From the NCBI GenBank assembly GCA_023678885.1, contig CM042996.1, positions 7,622,602 to 7,686,601 of the forward strand: a DNA stretch of 64,000 bases, read 5' to 3'. The position numbers were made by a program, and so were the translations under genes. The notes below the pieces were generated by a model that saw only the letters and a list, made by a program, of their open reading frames with translations, was not told the DNA's origin and made no database searches. Source of the stretch: Pogostemon cablin. Lineage: Eukaryota > Streptophyta > Magnoliopsida > Lamiales > Lamiaceae. Positions 24,392-35,720 of this stretch are shown here, piece after piece (the first letter of the stretch is position 1; each line of letters begins with the position of its first letter).

Positions 24392-24425
24392 CTAGCGTTT
24401 TAACCCGTGCGATGCACGGGGAGAC
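24392..24425 (-). terminator. Helitron 2 3' hairpin and CTAG end
   Basis: A GC-rich inverted repeat, CCGTGC-ATC-GCACGG within a CCC/GGG frame, lies 8 bases before CTAG. This is the transposition terminator hairpin known from plant Helitrons. The stem is intact, unlike that of Helitron 1. Confidence 0.85.
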
Positions 24426-25185
24426 GTTATGACAAAAATAATGTATTTGTTTGTAATTTATAAAAAAGTTTAAAAGAATGAGCTTTGGTTATTAGGAATT
24501 ATATTAAAGTTATTTAATTGCATTTAAGGTAAGATATTGTGAGTGCAATCCCATTTATTATTTTTGGTTTAATTTTTAAAGTATTAAGACTAATATGATG
24601 AATCCCTTATTAATATAATATAATAGTATTATATATGAAAGGTGTTTAGGTGTACAATAATAAAATTTGAAATTGAAATTTTGTTATATTATGAAAAATG
24701 AAAGTGAAGACTTTAAAAAAAGATTGGTTAGTCAATTTAAAGTCGAAGCTTTAATATAGCATTGACATAATTTTTATAAAAATTAATAGGTTAAATATAA
24801 ATATTTACAAATAATATAATTGAATCAACATAATATATTTTTGTGCTTAACAAAGAAATTAAATCAACAAAGTTTTAAAAACTTAACTAATTAAACTTCT
24901 ATAAAAATAAACAATAAATTTTGAAAAAAAGTATAACAACTCCCATTGAAAGCCATATTTTTAACCTTAAAAAAGTATAACCTTAATTACATGTATTAGC
25001 ATGAGTGTGAAAGCCATATTTTTCTGGCATAAAGTGCTTTCCTTTTAATGATTTTCATAAAAAAAATCTTAATGGAATCACTGCATGCTACACTTAAAAA
25101 AATTTGCTCCTTGCACATGATATCAAACATTTTCGTGCTATAGATAAGCTAAATACAATCATAGATTCAAACATGCTTACAATAG

Positions 25186-25374
25186 TTGACAATTTATACT
25201 TTTCTAATGCAGTTAAACTTGGCATCAGAGGCTTCAACTTGGATGTTGCAACAACTTTATTCTCTGAAGCCTAATTTGCTCAGAAAAATACGGAAATGGA
25301 TACCCTACATTGTTAAGCCTACATGGTTGGTTTCCTGGTGCCTGTATTTAATATTCATTGTAACGATCACTTAA
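25186..25374 (+). pseudogene. possible captured exon inside Helitron 2
   Basis: A splice-acceptor-like TTTTCTAATGCAG at about 25200-25212 is followed by an open stretch (LNLASEASTWMLQQLYSLKP, then LLRKIRKWIPYIVKP) that is less AT-rich than its neighbours. No family is recognised. It might be a transduplicated exon or a chance frame. Confidence 0.25.
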
Positions 25375-25912
25375 TAAGAATGATGAACTCTCAATAAGCA
25401 TATAGATCTCATAGGAAAATTATTCAAAATCATGCACATAAGAAATCAAGCATATTTGAAAATACTTATAAAAAATGTTCATGTGCATGCATGAACAGAA
25501 ATAAGTAGAAAGGAGAAAACTAATGCATATGCCAGGAAAACTAATGAAAAAAACACACTCCATATACTCTTCTTCAAGTCTCCCAGAACACGATCCATTA
25601 CAACGCAAAATTGTGATTAGTTGGGATCAGCATTGGTATCGTTACTTTATGCATATCTCAATATTTTGGCTTCAAGTTTTATTTTAAATAATGTATGATC
25701 AGTTGTCAGATACACATAAAACTACTAAACGTATCAGGCGCCTCCAACCCAACACCGCCATAGCCGTACCCGAGTAATCGCAAGATATTCGGTCCCTTAT
25801 TCCCGAAATAACATATAGGTCTATAAAAATGTAAATCTATTGATTAAATGTAGAAAGAAAATAACCTAAGAGGACCGTAGAGCAAATAATAGAAGATCCC
25901 ATTGTGGTGTAC

Positions 25913-26037
25913 TCCAAAATAGGATAAACCATATGTGTGTTCGTCTCTCTCTAAATCTTGTCTATAGTCTTCACAAAAACTGGCATTCCTCCAAAATAGA
26001 ATGAACCCTATGTCTGCTCGTCTCTCTCTAAATCTTC
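25913..26037. repeat. two direct repeats of about 47 bp, 75-bp period
   Basis: Two diverged copies, starting near 25913 and 25988, share the plan TCCAAAATAG, AA, CC, TATGT, TG, TCGTCTCTCTCTAAATCTT. They lie inside Helitron 2 and look like a partial duplication of a 5'-UTR-like sequence. Confidence 0.7.
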
Positions 26038-26397
26038 TCCATCACGATTCATGACTCAAATTTTTTATTGCTGGGATGGGAAGACAAAGAAGGAACGATT
26101 CTCAAGTGCCTCTTACATAATGTCGTCTTCACAAAGATGCTGCTCAAATGAGATTTCTCACCATGAGGACGGAATTGAGATACCAAATCGTGATAAATTA
26201 GGGTTTTAATTATTATAGGTGTGATATAAATTCAATTCAACAGTGTAAATTTAATTGAAACAAATCAATGGTGGAGATTAGTAAAGATAAGTTACCATAA
26301 GTGAATATTCTTCAATCAAAAATGGTAAAATTGATTTAAGTGGGAAAGATTTAATCTTTCAATGACGGTAAATTTAGTGCTATTATATATATAAAGA

Positions 26398-28602
26398 TTT
26401 AGTGTCATTAATATTTTTGTGTATATATATGTATGTATTTGAATCAAATAAGAGGTAAAATTGCACTTTCATATTTCATTTTTCATCCTCTCTCTCCCTC
26501 TTTATAGATCACATTATAATTTTTTTTTTTGAATATTTATGTAGTGATATAATTCTACTATATACTTTTTAAAATAATTACTTTTTTATATACTTCTTCT
26601 GATAATCTTCACATTTTTATATATTTTTATATTTAATATAGTAATTATATATTGCAATTGTAGATAATTTTTTTCATATAAAATCAAATTTATTTTTTTT
26701 AAAATTTTTTCTTAATTATTAAATATCTTTTCATTTGAATTCAATATTGATTGATTTATTGTAATTTAGTAGCATTTAATTTTAGTTTATATATATGTTG
26801 GAATCAAATATGAGGTAAAATCACAATCTCATACTTCATTTCTCATCTTCTCTCTCTCTTGATCACCATTAATATTTTTTATGTTTTTATTTTATTTTTA
26901 ACATTTATGTCATGATATAATTATATTATACATTTTTCTAAATAATTATTTTTATATGCTTCATTTGATCATCTTCACATTTAATATATTTATTTTATAC
27001 TTAATTTAATAAAATATGTGTTGTTGTTGTACACAATGCTTCTCATATGAAAGTAAAAACACATATAAAGAAGAGAGAACGGAGAAGAAAGTACAAATAA
27101 AAGAAAGAATCAAAGTCAAACTCAAAATGGTAGTCTTTTAACTCATACGGTTTGTTCTAAAACTATATTTATATTATAATTGTGTGTATTTTTATATTTT
27201 GGTTAATATTGATTAATGTACTTTTATGTTAAATATATTAATTTTTTTTACAAATCATCATTTATTGTAATTGTGTTTTATATATTCGGTGTTTATTATG
27301 TATAATTGTACTAAAGTTACATGTAAAATTAGTTTAATATTTTTATTTCAATTATATATATTGAGTAAAATTATATATATTTACATTTGTATTTATTTAT
27401 ACCTATCAACAAAATTTTGCCTAAAATAATTTGTTGCAATCGAGTTGATTTTTCTACTAAAAAATAGTGTTTTCAAGTAATTATTGTTACTTAAAAAAAA
27501 TAGATTTTTTAGAGTTTTAAAAGGAAATTTCACCCTTAAAATAATCAATCAACTAGAATATTAAACCTTTACAGTTGGGGAAAGGTGATCACAAATTGAA
27601 AAAATTTTAAAATTAGAAATGGTGGTAGTAATTTATTTTATTCCAATATAATGATTACCAAATAGTTAATCTTCCATTATTAAGCCATCTATTGAATAAA
27701 GAATAATTAACATTTTTAATAAAATATAATATATAATCAACAAAATTAATAATTATTTGATTAAATTATTTTATAAATAATTTATAACTAAATTAATAAA
27801 AATGATGATATATTTAGTTTTAGCATGTGGCCTAAATTAAATTAATAATTATAATTAATATATCCCATATAATTGATTAGATATTTGCTTATTTAATAGG
27901 AGGTCTAAATTTTGAATTTAAGTTAATATTATTACTTCATTTATTTTTGTGCATGATGATTTGAATTCTTATGATTTTAATTTTTTTTCTTATGAATTTA
28001 TGATTTTTTAATCTCTCAAATTTCGCAATTTGTAATTATATTTTACTTTTACAAGTCAGTAATTTTTTTGTCATTTAAATAAGAAACACATTTTAAATTT
28101 GATAGCACTATTCCATCCAATACAATAAGGGCACCCAAAATTTTTAAAAATTCATATGAAAGTACTATTATAGCCTGATATCATCTTCTAAATTACAAAT
28201 ACATCCATATCAATTACTGAATCCATCCAACAAACCAATTACACAAATATAGGAAAACCTGAGAGAATCGAAAACAAAAGTGAGATTAGCACCAATGGTG
28301 AGTCCGCCAGAAGCAATGGCGCAGCATTGGCGGTGCTTCAACGATGCTCCTAGAAAATTGTAAATCTAACAGCAACACTTACTCAATGCAATACAACGAC
28401 TGAAATACTAAAGGGCAATCTTTCTCCGGTAACAATCTGTGGATGGATCTGCAACGACGATGGTGCTCGACCTGGAGGCAGTAATGGTAATATATTTGAA
28501 ACTTTTTTTAATTCTTCATTTTTTAAAATAATAATTATAAAATATTGAGGAAATGCTTATGAAGATCCATCTAATCTTTCCACCTTTGCCATTATCGTTG
28601 TA
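26398..28602. other. AT-rich filler, no gene seen
   Basis: No supported ORF. It contains a diverged direct duplication (26439-27060, listed separately). A patch at about 28270-28490 with a balanced composition (near AATGGCGCAGCATTGGCGG) could be a degraded gene fragment. The right boundary is the broken edge of Athila B's 5' LTR. Confidence 0.6.
26439..27060. repeat. diverged tandem duplication, period about 365 bp
   Basis: The unit from 26439 (GAATCAAATAAGAGGTAAAAT) and the unit from about 26804 (GAATCAAATATGAGGTAAAAT) match in order. Both share the CATTTTTCATC/TCTCTCTC block, a GATATAATT phrase and a CTTCACATTT phrase. Divergence is high, so the event is old. Confidence 0.7.
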
Positions 28603-29541
28603 TCTAGGGTTTACTTCGCAACTTAATTGTTCTTGTAATTTTCAAGACTATGGGTAAGATCTATCCAAACACCATGAACGTTATCCAAAATGTCATGGGC
28701 TGGAACCACTTTGGTAGTTCTAGGGTTATGAAGGTTTTTATCTAGTTAATTGAACTTTCGTGTGTATACTCCGTACAACACTACTTGTAGATTTATTTTA
28801 TATAAGACTATGCATTTTTAATTCATACTCAGAGTTGTTTTCTGCATCATTAACTGTTATGTAAAGTCTGAATACATATCTTGGTTATTGATTGAGTGCG
28901 TTCACTGTTGAGCAGGATTTTATGTTATGATTCCAAGTGAGGGGGCTCCAAAGTTTTATTAGAATTATCTTATATGAATACTTATTAACTGAATTGATTT
29001 CAGGTTAGTGAGTAGGATAGAGAGGATAATTATATAGTATCTGTAAAGGGAGATTATATCGGGTTAGAATACTTAGTGCACGAGAAATAATTGATACTGA
29101 TAGTACCTAGAAAGGGGGTATATTTATGCTCTTGCTCCAATGTAATTCACATGTGTTACACACTTATCTATTTGTGTCTATAGAGTATATTTGCATGGTT
29201 TAGTGATGCGTCCATATTCCACAAGGAAAAGTCGGATATTGATATATGGATGGTAGATTAGCTAGTGAAACTGGATTGCCCGAAGAGCTACCTATTCTCT
29301 CACTTGTTTAACTCTCATTTAATCTCTATTATCTCTATTTATTTGTTTTTTTATTATTCTATTTATTATTGTAACAATTCTATAATCAAAATTTCCAACA
29401 ATAGTTTCTTTTAATTTAAATAATAATAAATTGATAATCATCCGTCCTTTGGGTTCGATAATATAACTTGGTTGCTTATCTAAGCTACAATAACATCCTT
29501 CATACTTGGGGATTAATTCCATGTTGAGAAAACTCCCATCA
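28603..29541 (+). repeat. 5' LTR of Athila B, 5'-truncated
   Basis: It aligns base for base with 50365-51303 of the 3' LTR and ends ACTCCCATCA. The first roughly 630 bp, which would hold most of U3 and the palindromic array, are absent; AT-rich sequence joins at about 28603. Loss of U3 would remove the promoter. Confidence 0.85.
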
Positions 29542-29547
29542 AGTTTC

Positions 29548-29565
29548 TGGCGCCATTGCCGAGGA
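29548..29565 (+). other. Athila B primer-binding site (tRNA-Asp)
   Basis: TGGCGCCATTGCCGAGGA lies 6 bases after the LTR. It is complementary, with two mismatches, to the 3' end of plant tRNA-Asp, the known Athila primer. Confidence 0.8.
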
Positions 29566-29656
29566 GGATTGTTCATATCAAATTTATTATTTTTATTTTA
29601 ATTGAAACTACTCCATACTTGTCTTTAATTTCTAACGCTTAATTTTTCTTAGGTAT

Positions 29657-32600
29657 ATGCACACTAGGTCGAAAGGAGCACCATTAATACTTTTTGATCC
29701 GGAAATTGGAGCATCGTCAAGGAAGAAGAAAGCATAGAAGAAGAAGAATAAGAACGTGAAAGCAACTAAAACTATTGATCTAGGAGTTGAAGTTGAAGCA
29801 CTGAATTCAGAAACGATTGAAGCTACAACCAAAGACAAGTCGGAAGCAGAAGCAGTCAACATGGCACAAGATAGGGTAAATATGGACAATGTTGCCATCC
29901 GTGAAGTCTTTAAGAACAACGAAGGGGGCAACGTGGGGGCTGTTAGGAGCGCGTGGAGCCAATGCCAATTTTGATCTTAATCCCGATCTTATCAGCATGA
30001 TAGAAATGAACTCCTTCTCTGGGGAAACTTTTGAGGATCCTCAACAATATCTTAATAAGTTCATCGGTTATGCAAGTACACAAAAAGATGCAGGAACTCA
30101 TGAAGATGCAAGGAGGATCATTTTATTTGAATTTTCGCTTACTAAAAGAGCGAGAGATTGGTATGACACTCTTAGTACTGCTGATTTTACTACCTGGAGC
30201 AATTGAAAGTGAAGTTCTTGGAGTGATACATGCCACCTTCAAAGGTATTTAGGATGAAGCAAGACATCAATCAATTTGCTATCGGTAGTGATGAAAAATT
30301 TCATGAAGCTTGGGACAGGTTCAAGGATATGCTTCAAAAATGTCCACAACATGGGTTATCTAAAGCTCAATACATCAGTATTTTCTATAATGGGTTGGAT
30401 TGTGATTCTCGTGTTTTACTGAATGCTTCATCAAATGGAGCATTAATTACAAAGACACCCGTTGAGACTGAAAAACTCCTTGAGGATATTTTGATGAATT
30501 AAAGAGATAGGCCAACTGATAGAGTGAGAGGTACCTATGTACTTGGAAAGGTAGCGCAGGTTGAGCACAATATGGTAAAGTCGAGTAGAGAAGATGAGAT
30601 CATCTCGAGCTTGGCAAACATCAACAAGCTACTTGAACCCCAGCAGAAGCAAATAATAGAGATGTCGTAGACAGTACCAATGATGATGCAGCAGGATGTT
30701 GGTGAAGAAAGACCGATCCAAAAGGAATTAGAAGAAGCGAACTATGTCATGGGTCAAAGTATCAAAGGAGCTAGATTTCAAAATCAAGGAAACAGGAATT
30801 ACCAAGGAAATTACAACAATCATGGTCCCCCGGGTAATTATCAACAACCAAGGATGCCAAAATTTTCGTGGAGTAATCCAAATACAACAATCAAACCTCC
30901 TATGGGTGTTGATCCTGGTGCTAAGATCGAGGAAGCAAAATCTAGTTTGGAAGATATTGTGTACCGATATGTGGCTAGGAATGATGCAAGGGTGAATCGT
31001 TTGGAAGTAAAGATAGATTCAAATCATGAGGAGTTATCCAAGTAGATGAAGGATCTCACTTTATTGATGGGAGAGATGGCGGGGAATATGAATAAGCTTA
31101 CGCAGACAATTGAGAAAGGTAAGTTCCCTTCTCAAAGCATAACAAATCTAAAATCTTGTAATGCCACCACTTTGAGGTCAGGAACGCAGTATGAAGATCC
31201 AATGCTACCAGTGGCAGAAAACGGAGAAAACGTGTCTCTGCTCGACCACCACTCGACCAAGACTATTGGTCGAGCTGAGGTCGAGCGGCACTCTAAGGTT
31301 CTGAAAAGTCACGATCAGATTATAGGCACCTCGCTCAACCAAATACACGCCGCTCGATCAGACCTGTCTGGTTGAGCTGAGGTCTAGCGGACTATTGTAC
31401 ACCTGACAGTCAAACTTAGATTATAGGTACCTCGCTCGACCATTATCAGGTCGCTCGACCAACCCTTTTTGGTCGAGCGAAGGTCGAGCAAGGTCATTTG
31501 ACATCGATTTCCCTATAGGACATTACACCTGCAGTTCAGAATACTTCAGTACCATCACAAGAGCAGAATACTGATCAGATAGCAGAAAAGAAGTGTGAGG
31601 GCCGAAAAGGATAAAATGAAGGAGGTTGAACACGATGAGTGGGGAATTCCCAAAACAAAGATACCTCCTCCGTTTCCTTACAGGTTATTGAAGAAGGGAT
31701 TGGAAGAAAAGTTCAAGAGGTTTTCGAATATCATGAACAAAATAACCTTGAACATTCCTTTCACCGAAGCAATCATGGAGATTTCGTACTATGCCCGATT
31801 ATTAAAAGATATCATATTGAAGAAGAGGAGCTTGAACGAAGTTGAAACTATTAATCTATCTGAGAATTGCAGCTTGATCATTCAGAGAAAGCTGCTAGCA
31901 AAGTTGAAAGACCCGGGAAGCTTCACGATTTTATATGATATTAGAAAGGAGCCGGAACAAAAAGCTTTGTGCGATTTTGGTGTGAGCATCAACTTGATGC
32001 CCTTATTTATATTTAAGAAGCTAAGTTTGAGACAGCTCGCTCCCACGACAGTGGCTCTACAATTGGCGGATAGGTCCATGACTTTTTTGAGAGGGGTCAT
32101 AGAGGATGTTCTTGTGAAAGTAGAAAAACTTGTCTTTCCTGTAGATTTTCTTGTGCTAGAGATGAAAGATGACAAGGATAATGTCCCTCTTATCTTAGGG
32201 AGGCCATTCCTTACCACAACTGGAGCTATGATCGATGTAAAAAAGGGGGAGCTTAGACTTCTCATGGATAATAAAGTGATTATGTTCAACCTCGACAAAG
32301 CAATGAAGATGTCTATGGAGACACTGTGCTACAACATTGATGTGGTGGAGGAGATCGTGAAAGAAGACATGTCCTTGATTCTTTTAAAGGATCCATTGGA
32401 GACATGCTTGGCAGAATCTCTTACTTTTCCTATTGCGGAGCTAGATGAGCTCTCCAATGAGGTATGTATTGACTTTCTTGAAATTTACTTGCTTTGAGTG
32501 ATGACATGTATGAACCAAAAAGAACCAACTTTGAAGAGGTGAAGTGGACTAGGCAGTACCTACCCTTGGATGGAGAGAGCACACCGAAAGAAGATAAGTA

Positions 32601-32829
32601 GGAGGAGTTGAAGCCGCTACCGGAACAATTTAAGTACGCCTATTTAGGTGATAATGAGACATATCAGGTAATTGTATTTTTTTTCAATGATCAAGTTGAA
32701 GATTTGTTGGATGTGGTTAGGAAATATAACTCTGTGATTGGATGGTCTCTTGATGATTTGAAAGGTATTAGTCCATCGTATTTTATGCATAAGATAAGGT
32801 TGCTAGACGAAGCTAAGGAATGTATTTAG
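29657..32829 (+). pseudogene. Athila B gag, protease and start of RT
   Basis: The ATG at 29657 starts MHTRSKGAPLILFDPEIG. After a charged N-terminus, the gag core runs from about 29950 (FDLNPDLISMIEMNSFSGET, then RARDWYDTLSTADF) and continues from 30230 (FHEAWDRFKDMLQKCPQHG). A linker follows with GNRNYQGNYNNHG. A palindromic array lies at 31235-31500. The protease region (31595-32497) carries CDFGVSINLMP, where the relative C has CDLGASINLM, so the active-site context is altered, and later LILGRPFLTTTGAMIDV. The RT N-terminus runs 32608-32829 (DDLKGISPSYFMHKIRLL). Stops occur at 29735-29737, 30206 and 30500, with frameshifts near 29900 and 30200. The insert at 32853 separates this from the rest of pol. 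Confidence 0.85.
31235..31500. repeat. palindromic CTCGACCA/TGGTCGAG array, gag-protease linker of B
   Basis: Three successive units, each with two forward motifs (CTCGACCA or a one-base variant) followed by inverted TGGTCGAG/GGTCGAGC motifs. They start near 31240, 31330 and 31434. Linkers contain AGATTATAGG(C/T)AC. The first units are still read through in the gag frame. Confidence 0.85.
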
Positions 32830-32852
32830 AATCAGCGGAGGGTTAACCCCGC

Positions 32853-33674
32853 TGTAGACACTTGAATTTTATTACCTATTAAAGGAAAATATGTGGCAAA
32901 TTAATGCAATAATTATCAATTAATTATTTATTTATTAAGGGATTTAAATAAATCTATTCCTAAAATAAATGAGTAAATAATTGATAATTGGGTCAGATCC
33001 AGTCAAATAAGTCTGACTTAAAGCCTAAGCAAGTTAAAGACCCAAGCCCGCAAAATCAGGTCAAATCAGCCCTGGACAAATCAGACTGCGAGTTATTTAT
33101 GGGGCGTCCTCACCCTTCACCTATATAAGGAGCCCTCCTCCATTCATTCCACACACATTCAAAGACCTGAAGACACAAATGCTTTGAAGAGATCAAGAAC
33201 ACGAGCAGTGCTCTCTTGAGATCTTCAAGCATCTTCAAGTCAAGAATGGCAAGCAATTTGGGATTAAGGTGCGGAGCCCCCCAAATCAAGCGTTCTTCAT
33301 AAACTAAGTTCTTCGGTATTCTTCGCACCAAGAATGGCATACAACCCGAGATTAAGGTGGTAAGCCCCCCAGATTGAGTGTTCTTCGGATCAAGTACTTT
33401 TAATCCAAATAAAGGCTCGACGTATCTGGATTAACGTTATAAAATCCCAAATCTGAGTTCGGACAAGCTTCAACTGAAGATCCGACTAAACATACATAGT
33501 CAACGCAGTCAACGTGGTCACACAACAAGTCCAAGTCAAAGTCCAAATTGGTTCGAGAGAAGAATCAAAGAATAGATAGAGATTGTTTCCTTAATTATCA
33601 AGTTTAATCCTTTGGATTATTATTGTAATTCTTTTGTGTTTATTTTATTATAAATACAAAAATTTGTTTTTACA
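32853..33674 (+). repeat. Tat composite LTR 1 (822 bp)
   Basis: TG...CA ends, TGTAGACACTTG to TTTTTACA. Very similar to LTR 2 and LTR 4. TATATAA at 33122-33128 is the likely promoter TATA box, with the same context (CACCTATATAAGGAGCCC) in the other LTRs. Confidence 0.85.
33122..33128 (+). promoter_or_regulatory. TATA box in Tat LTR 1
   Basis: TATATAA inside CACCTATATAAGGAGCCC, kept in all four LTRs (36232-36238, 37117-37123, 42699-42705). The block around it is better conserved than its flanks even in the diverged LTR 3, which supports a promoter role. Confidence 0.65.
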
Positions 33675-33679
33675 AATTT

Positions 33680-33697
33680 TGGCATGCCCGGTGGGAC
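33680..33697 (+). other. primer-binding site of the gag-only unit
   Basis: TGGCATGCCCGGTGGGAC, five bases after LTR 1. LTR 3 is followed at the same spacing by TGGCACGCCCAGTGGGAC (37657-37674). It starts TGG as a tRNA 3'-end complement must; I do not assign the tRNA. Confidence 0.65.
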
Positions 33698-33745
33698 AGT
33701 TTCTGCCTCTCATCTCTTTTCTCAACAAGCTCGAAGATACAAAGT

Positions 33746-35095
33746 ATGACTCCTCTTAGGATCACAATAAAAAGGTCATCTACCTCAAAGTCTTTAGAGC
33801 TACAAGTTGTGAAGAAGCAAATTATGACTCCGCTAAAGATTGCGATACGAAGGACTATTGCATCAAAGCCTCCAGAGTTGCAAAATGAAAAGGTTGAAGT
33901 CGTTACAAGAAGTATGCCTGAAGGCTCCTCAAAGACAAATCGTATGGTGGGGATTACTCTCAATAAGCCATTGCACAGCGACAAAGATGGTGAAGATGAC
34001 TCTATCTGCTCAACTCTTCGTTCCACGCCAAGCTCACCACCTGCCTCAGCTGAAGCTACAGTGATGACGACAAGTGCTATGACCATTGAGGATCAACTCG
34101 CAAGTATGATGAGAGCCATTGAACAACTCAACAAGCACATGGAAGCTCAAGACGTAAAGATCTTTGTACTTATGAAGAAAATGGATAATGCGGAAACAAG
34201 CCATGCAAATAAGAAACAAGTTAAGGATGAACATGAGAAGGAAGACTGGACAAAACATCTTTCACCTGAAAAGAAACAAGTTGAGGAAAAAGTGGAAGTT
34301 TCAGCTGACGGCATGCTTCATATTAACCAACTAAAGAACATCGTCATAGAGAGGATAAAAGACAAGTTTGAAGGAAGCTCAAAATCTTCTTCAACATACG
34401 CTAAGCCATATACAAAGAAGATTGACAACTTGAGGATGCCAACTGACTATCAACCTCCCAAGTTTCAACAATTCGATGGCAAAGGCAACCCAAGACAACA
34501 TGTTGCGCACTTCGTCGAGACATGCAATGATGCATGGACCTATGGAGATCACATGGTGAGATAATTCGTCCGATCTTTAAAAGAAAATGCCTTCGATTGG
34601 TATATCGACTTGGAAGCTAACTCCATTGACAGTTGGGGGCAAATGAAAAAAGTATTCCTCAACCGTTTCTATAGCACACAAAGAATTGTTAGCATGATGG
34701 AGCTAACAAATACTCATCAAAGTGATGAAGAATATGTCATAGATTACATTAATAGATGGAGAAGCTTAAGCCTCAATTGCAAAGAAAAGCTATCAAAAAC
34801 TTTAGCTATAGAAATGTGCATTCAAGGGATGCAATAGAATCTTAGCTACATACTCCAAGGAATTCGGCCTAAAACTTTTGAAGAGTTGGCTACAAGAGCT
34901 CACGACATGGAGTTGAGTTTGACATTAAATGACATTGAATGGCCCTCTATTCAAGACTCTTATGAGTTTGAAGACATATCTTTCGATAAGCCAGTGGAGG
35001 AAGAACCGCAAACAAAAATTCCAGTATCTATAAAGATTCGTAGAAATGAAGTGGAAGTAAGAGAAAACAGTGCAACCCAAGATTGGGGGCAATGA
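33746..35095 (+). pseudogene. Tat gag (gag-only unit)
   Basis: One frame of 450 codons starting MTPLRITIKRSSTSK, broken only by a TAA at 34562 and a TAG at 34835. The N-terminus is Ser/Thr/Lys-rich with a short coiled-coil-like stretch (TIEDQLASMMRAIEQLNKHM). It continues YQPPKFQQFDGKGNPRQHVA and the retrotrans_gag core (LKENAFDWYIDLEANSIDSW, FLNRFYSTQRIVSMMELTNT, IDYINRWRSLSLNC), ending with FEELATRAHDMELSLT. No protease or pol follows. Gag forms the particle. With just two nonsense changes this is the best-kept gag in the window. It could represent a gag-only, pol-less derivative. Confidence 0.8.
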
Positions 35096-35099
35096 ACAG

Positions 35100-35720
35100 T
35101 TGATAAATAAAAGTTAAAGCTCCTTGACACGAGCTAAAACTGTCTACATCACGCTCCCTGATACGAGCGAAAACTATCTATATCACGCTCCTTGACATGA
35201 GCTAAAACTATCTTCAAGTCATGCTCCTTGATATGAGCTTAAACTATCCAAAAAGCCTCAAGTCATGCTCCTTGATACGATCCTAAACTATTTAACACAA
35301 ATCAAATTCAAGGCTCCTCGATACGAGTGAAAACTATCCACACTATATTCCTTGATATAAGTATAAACTGTCCACACATCAAATCTTATCTCCTTGAGAA
35401 GAGACACAACTCTCTACATGTTCGATACTCCTTGATATGAGTATAAACTATCTACACATCAAATAATATCTCATTGGGAAGAGAATAAACTCTCTACACA
35501 TAAAGCTCCTTGGAACGAGCAAAAAGTGTCTACACAATACTCAATGTTCCTCGAAATGAGTAAAAAATGTCCACACAAGGCTCCCTGACATGAGTGTAAA
35601 TTGTCTACAAGTTCAAATTCAAGACTCATTGACACGAGTATAAACTGTCAGCAAATTCAATTCAACGCTCCTCGACGCACGAGCTTAAACTGCATGTTAC
35701 TCCTAGCCCGCATGAGTATA
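35100..35720 (+). repeat. minisatellite in Tat 3' region, units about 36-45 bp
   Basis: Roughly 15 diverged units on the plan CTCCTTGAYACGAGC, then AAACTRTC and a short CA-rich spacer. A shorter version with about three units (CACGAGCCTAAACTGCATG-like) lies at 41985-42200 in the second unit. Tandem repeats in the untranslated 3' region are known for Tat-lineage elements. Confidence 0.85.

Larger units (their letters stand above)
24392..26397 (-). mobile_element. Helitron 2, complete non-autonomous element (2006 bp)
   Basis: Both termini are diagnostic on the minus strand. The 5' end is TCTTTATATATATAATAG at 26397 with a host A before it. The 3' end is CCCCGTGCATCGCACGGG, TTAAAACG and CTAG at 24392 with a host T after it. 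Insertion between A and T without target duplication is the Helitron rule. No helicase or Rep is encoded, so it was mobilised by another element. Its interior is less AT-rich in patches (25200-25400, 25560-25800, 25900-26210), suggesting captured gene pieces, none identified. Confidence 0.85.

Noticed and set aside
25940..25990. Minus-strand MPVFVKTIDKI resembling the start of ubiquitin
   Set aside because: A stop follows after 11 residues and no further ubiquitin sequence is visible, so the likeness is probably chance.
29319..29576. 85-aa minus-strand ORF, with a 95-aa counterpart at 51105-51392
   Set aside because: Both lie in the same part of the Athila LTR. Their shared sequence simply reflects LTR homology on the antisense strand.
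35100..35720. CRISPR-like spacing of direct repeats
   Set aside because: Units are diverged and spacers are neither uniform nor unique. Context is the 3' region of a plant retrotransposon.
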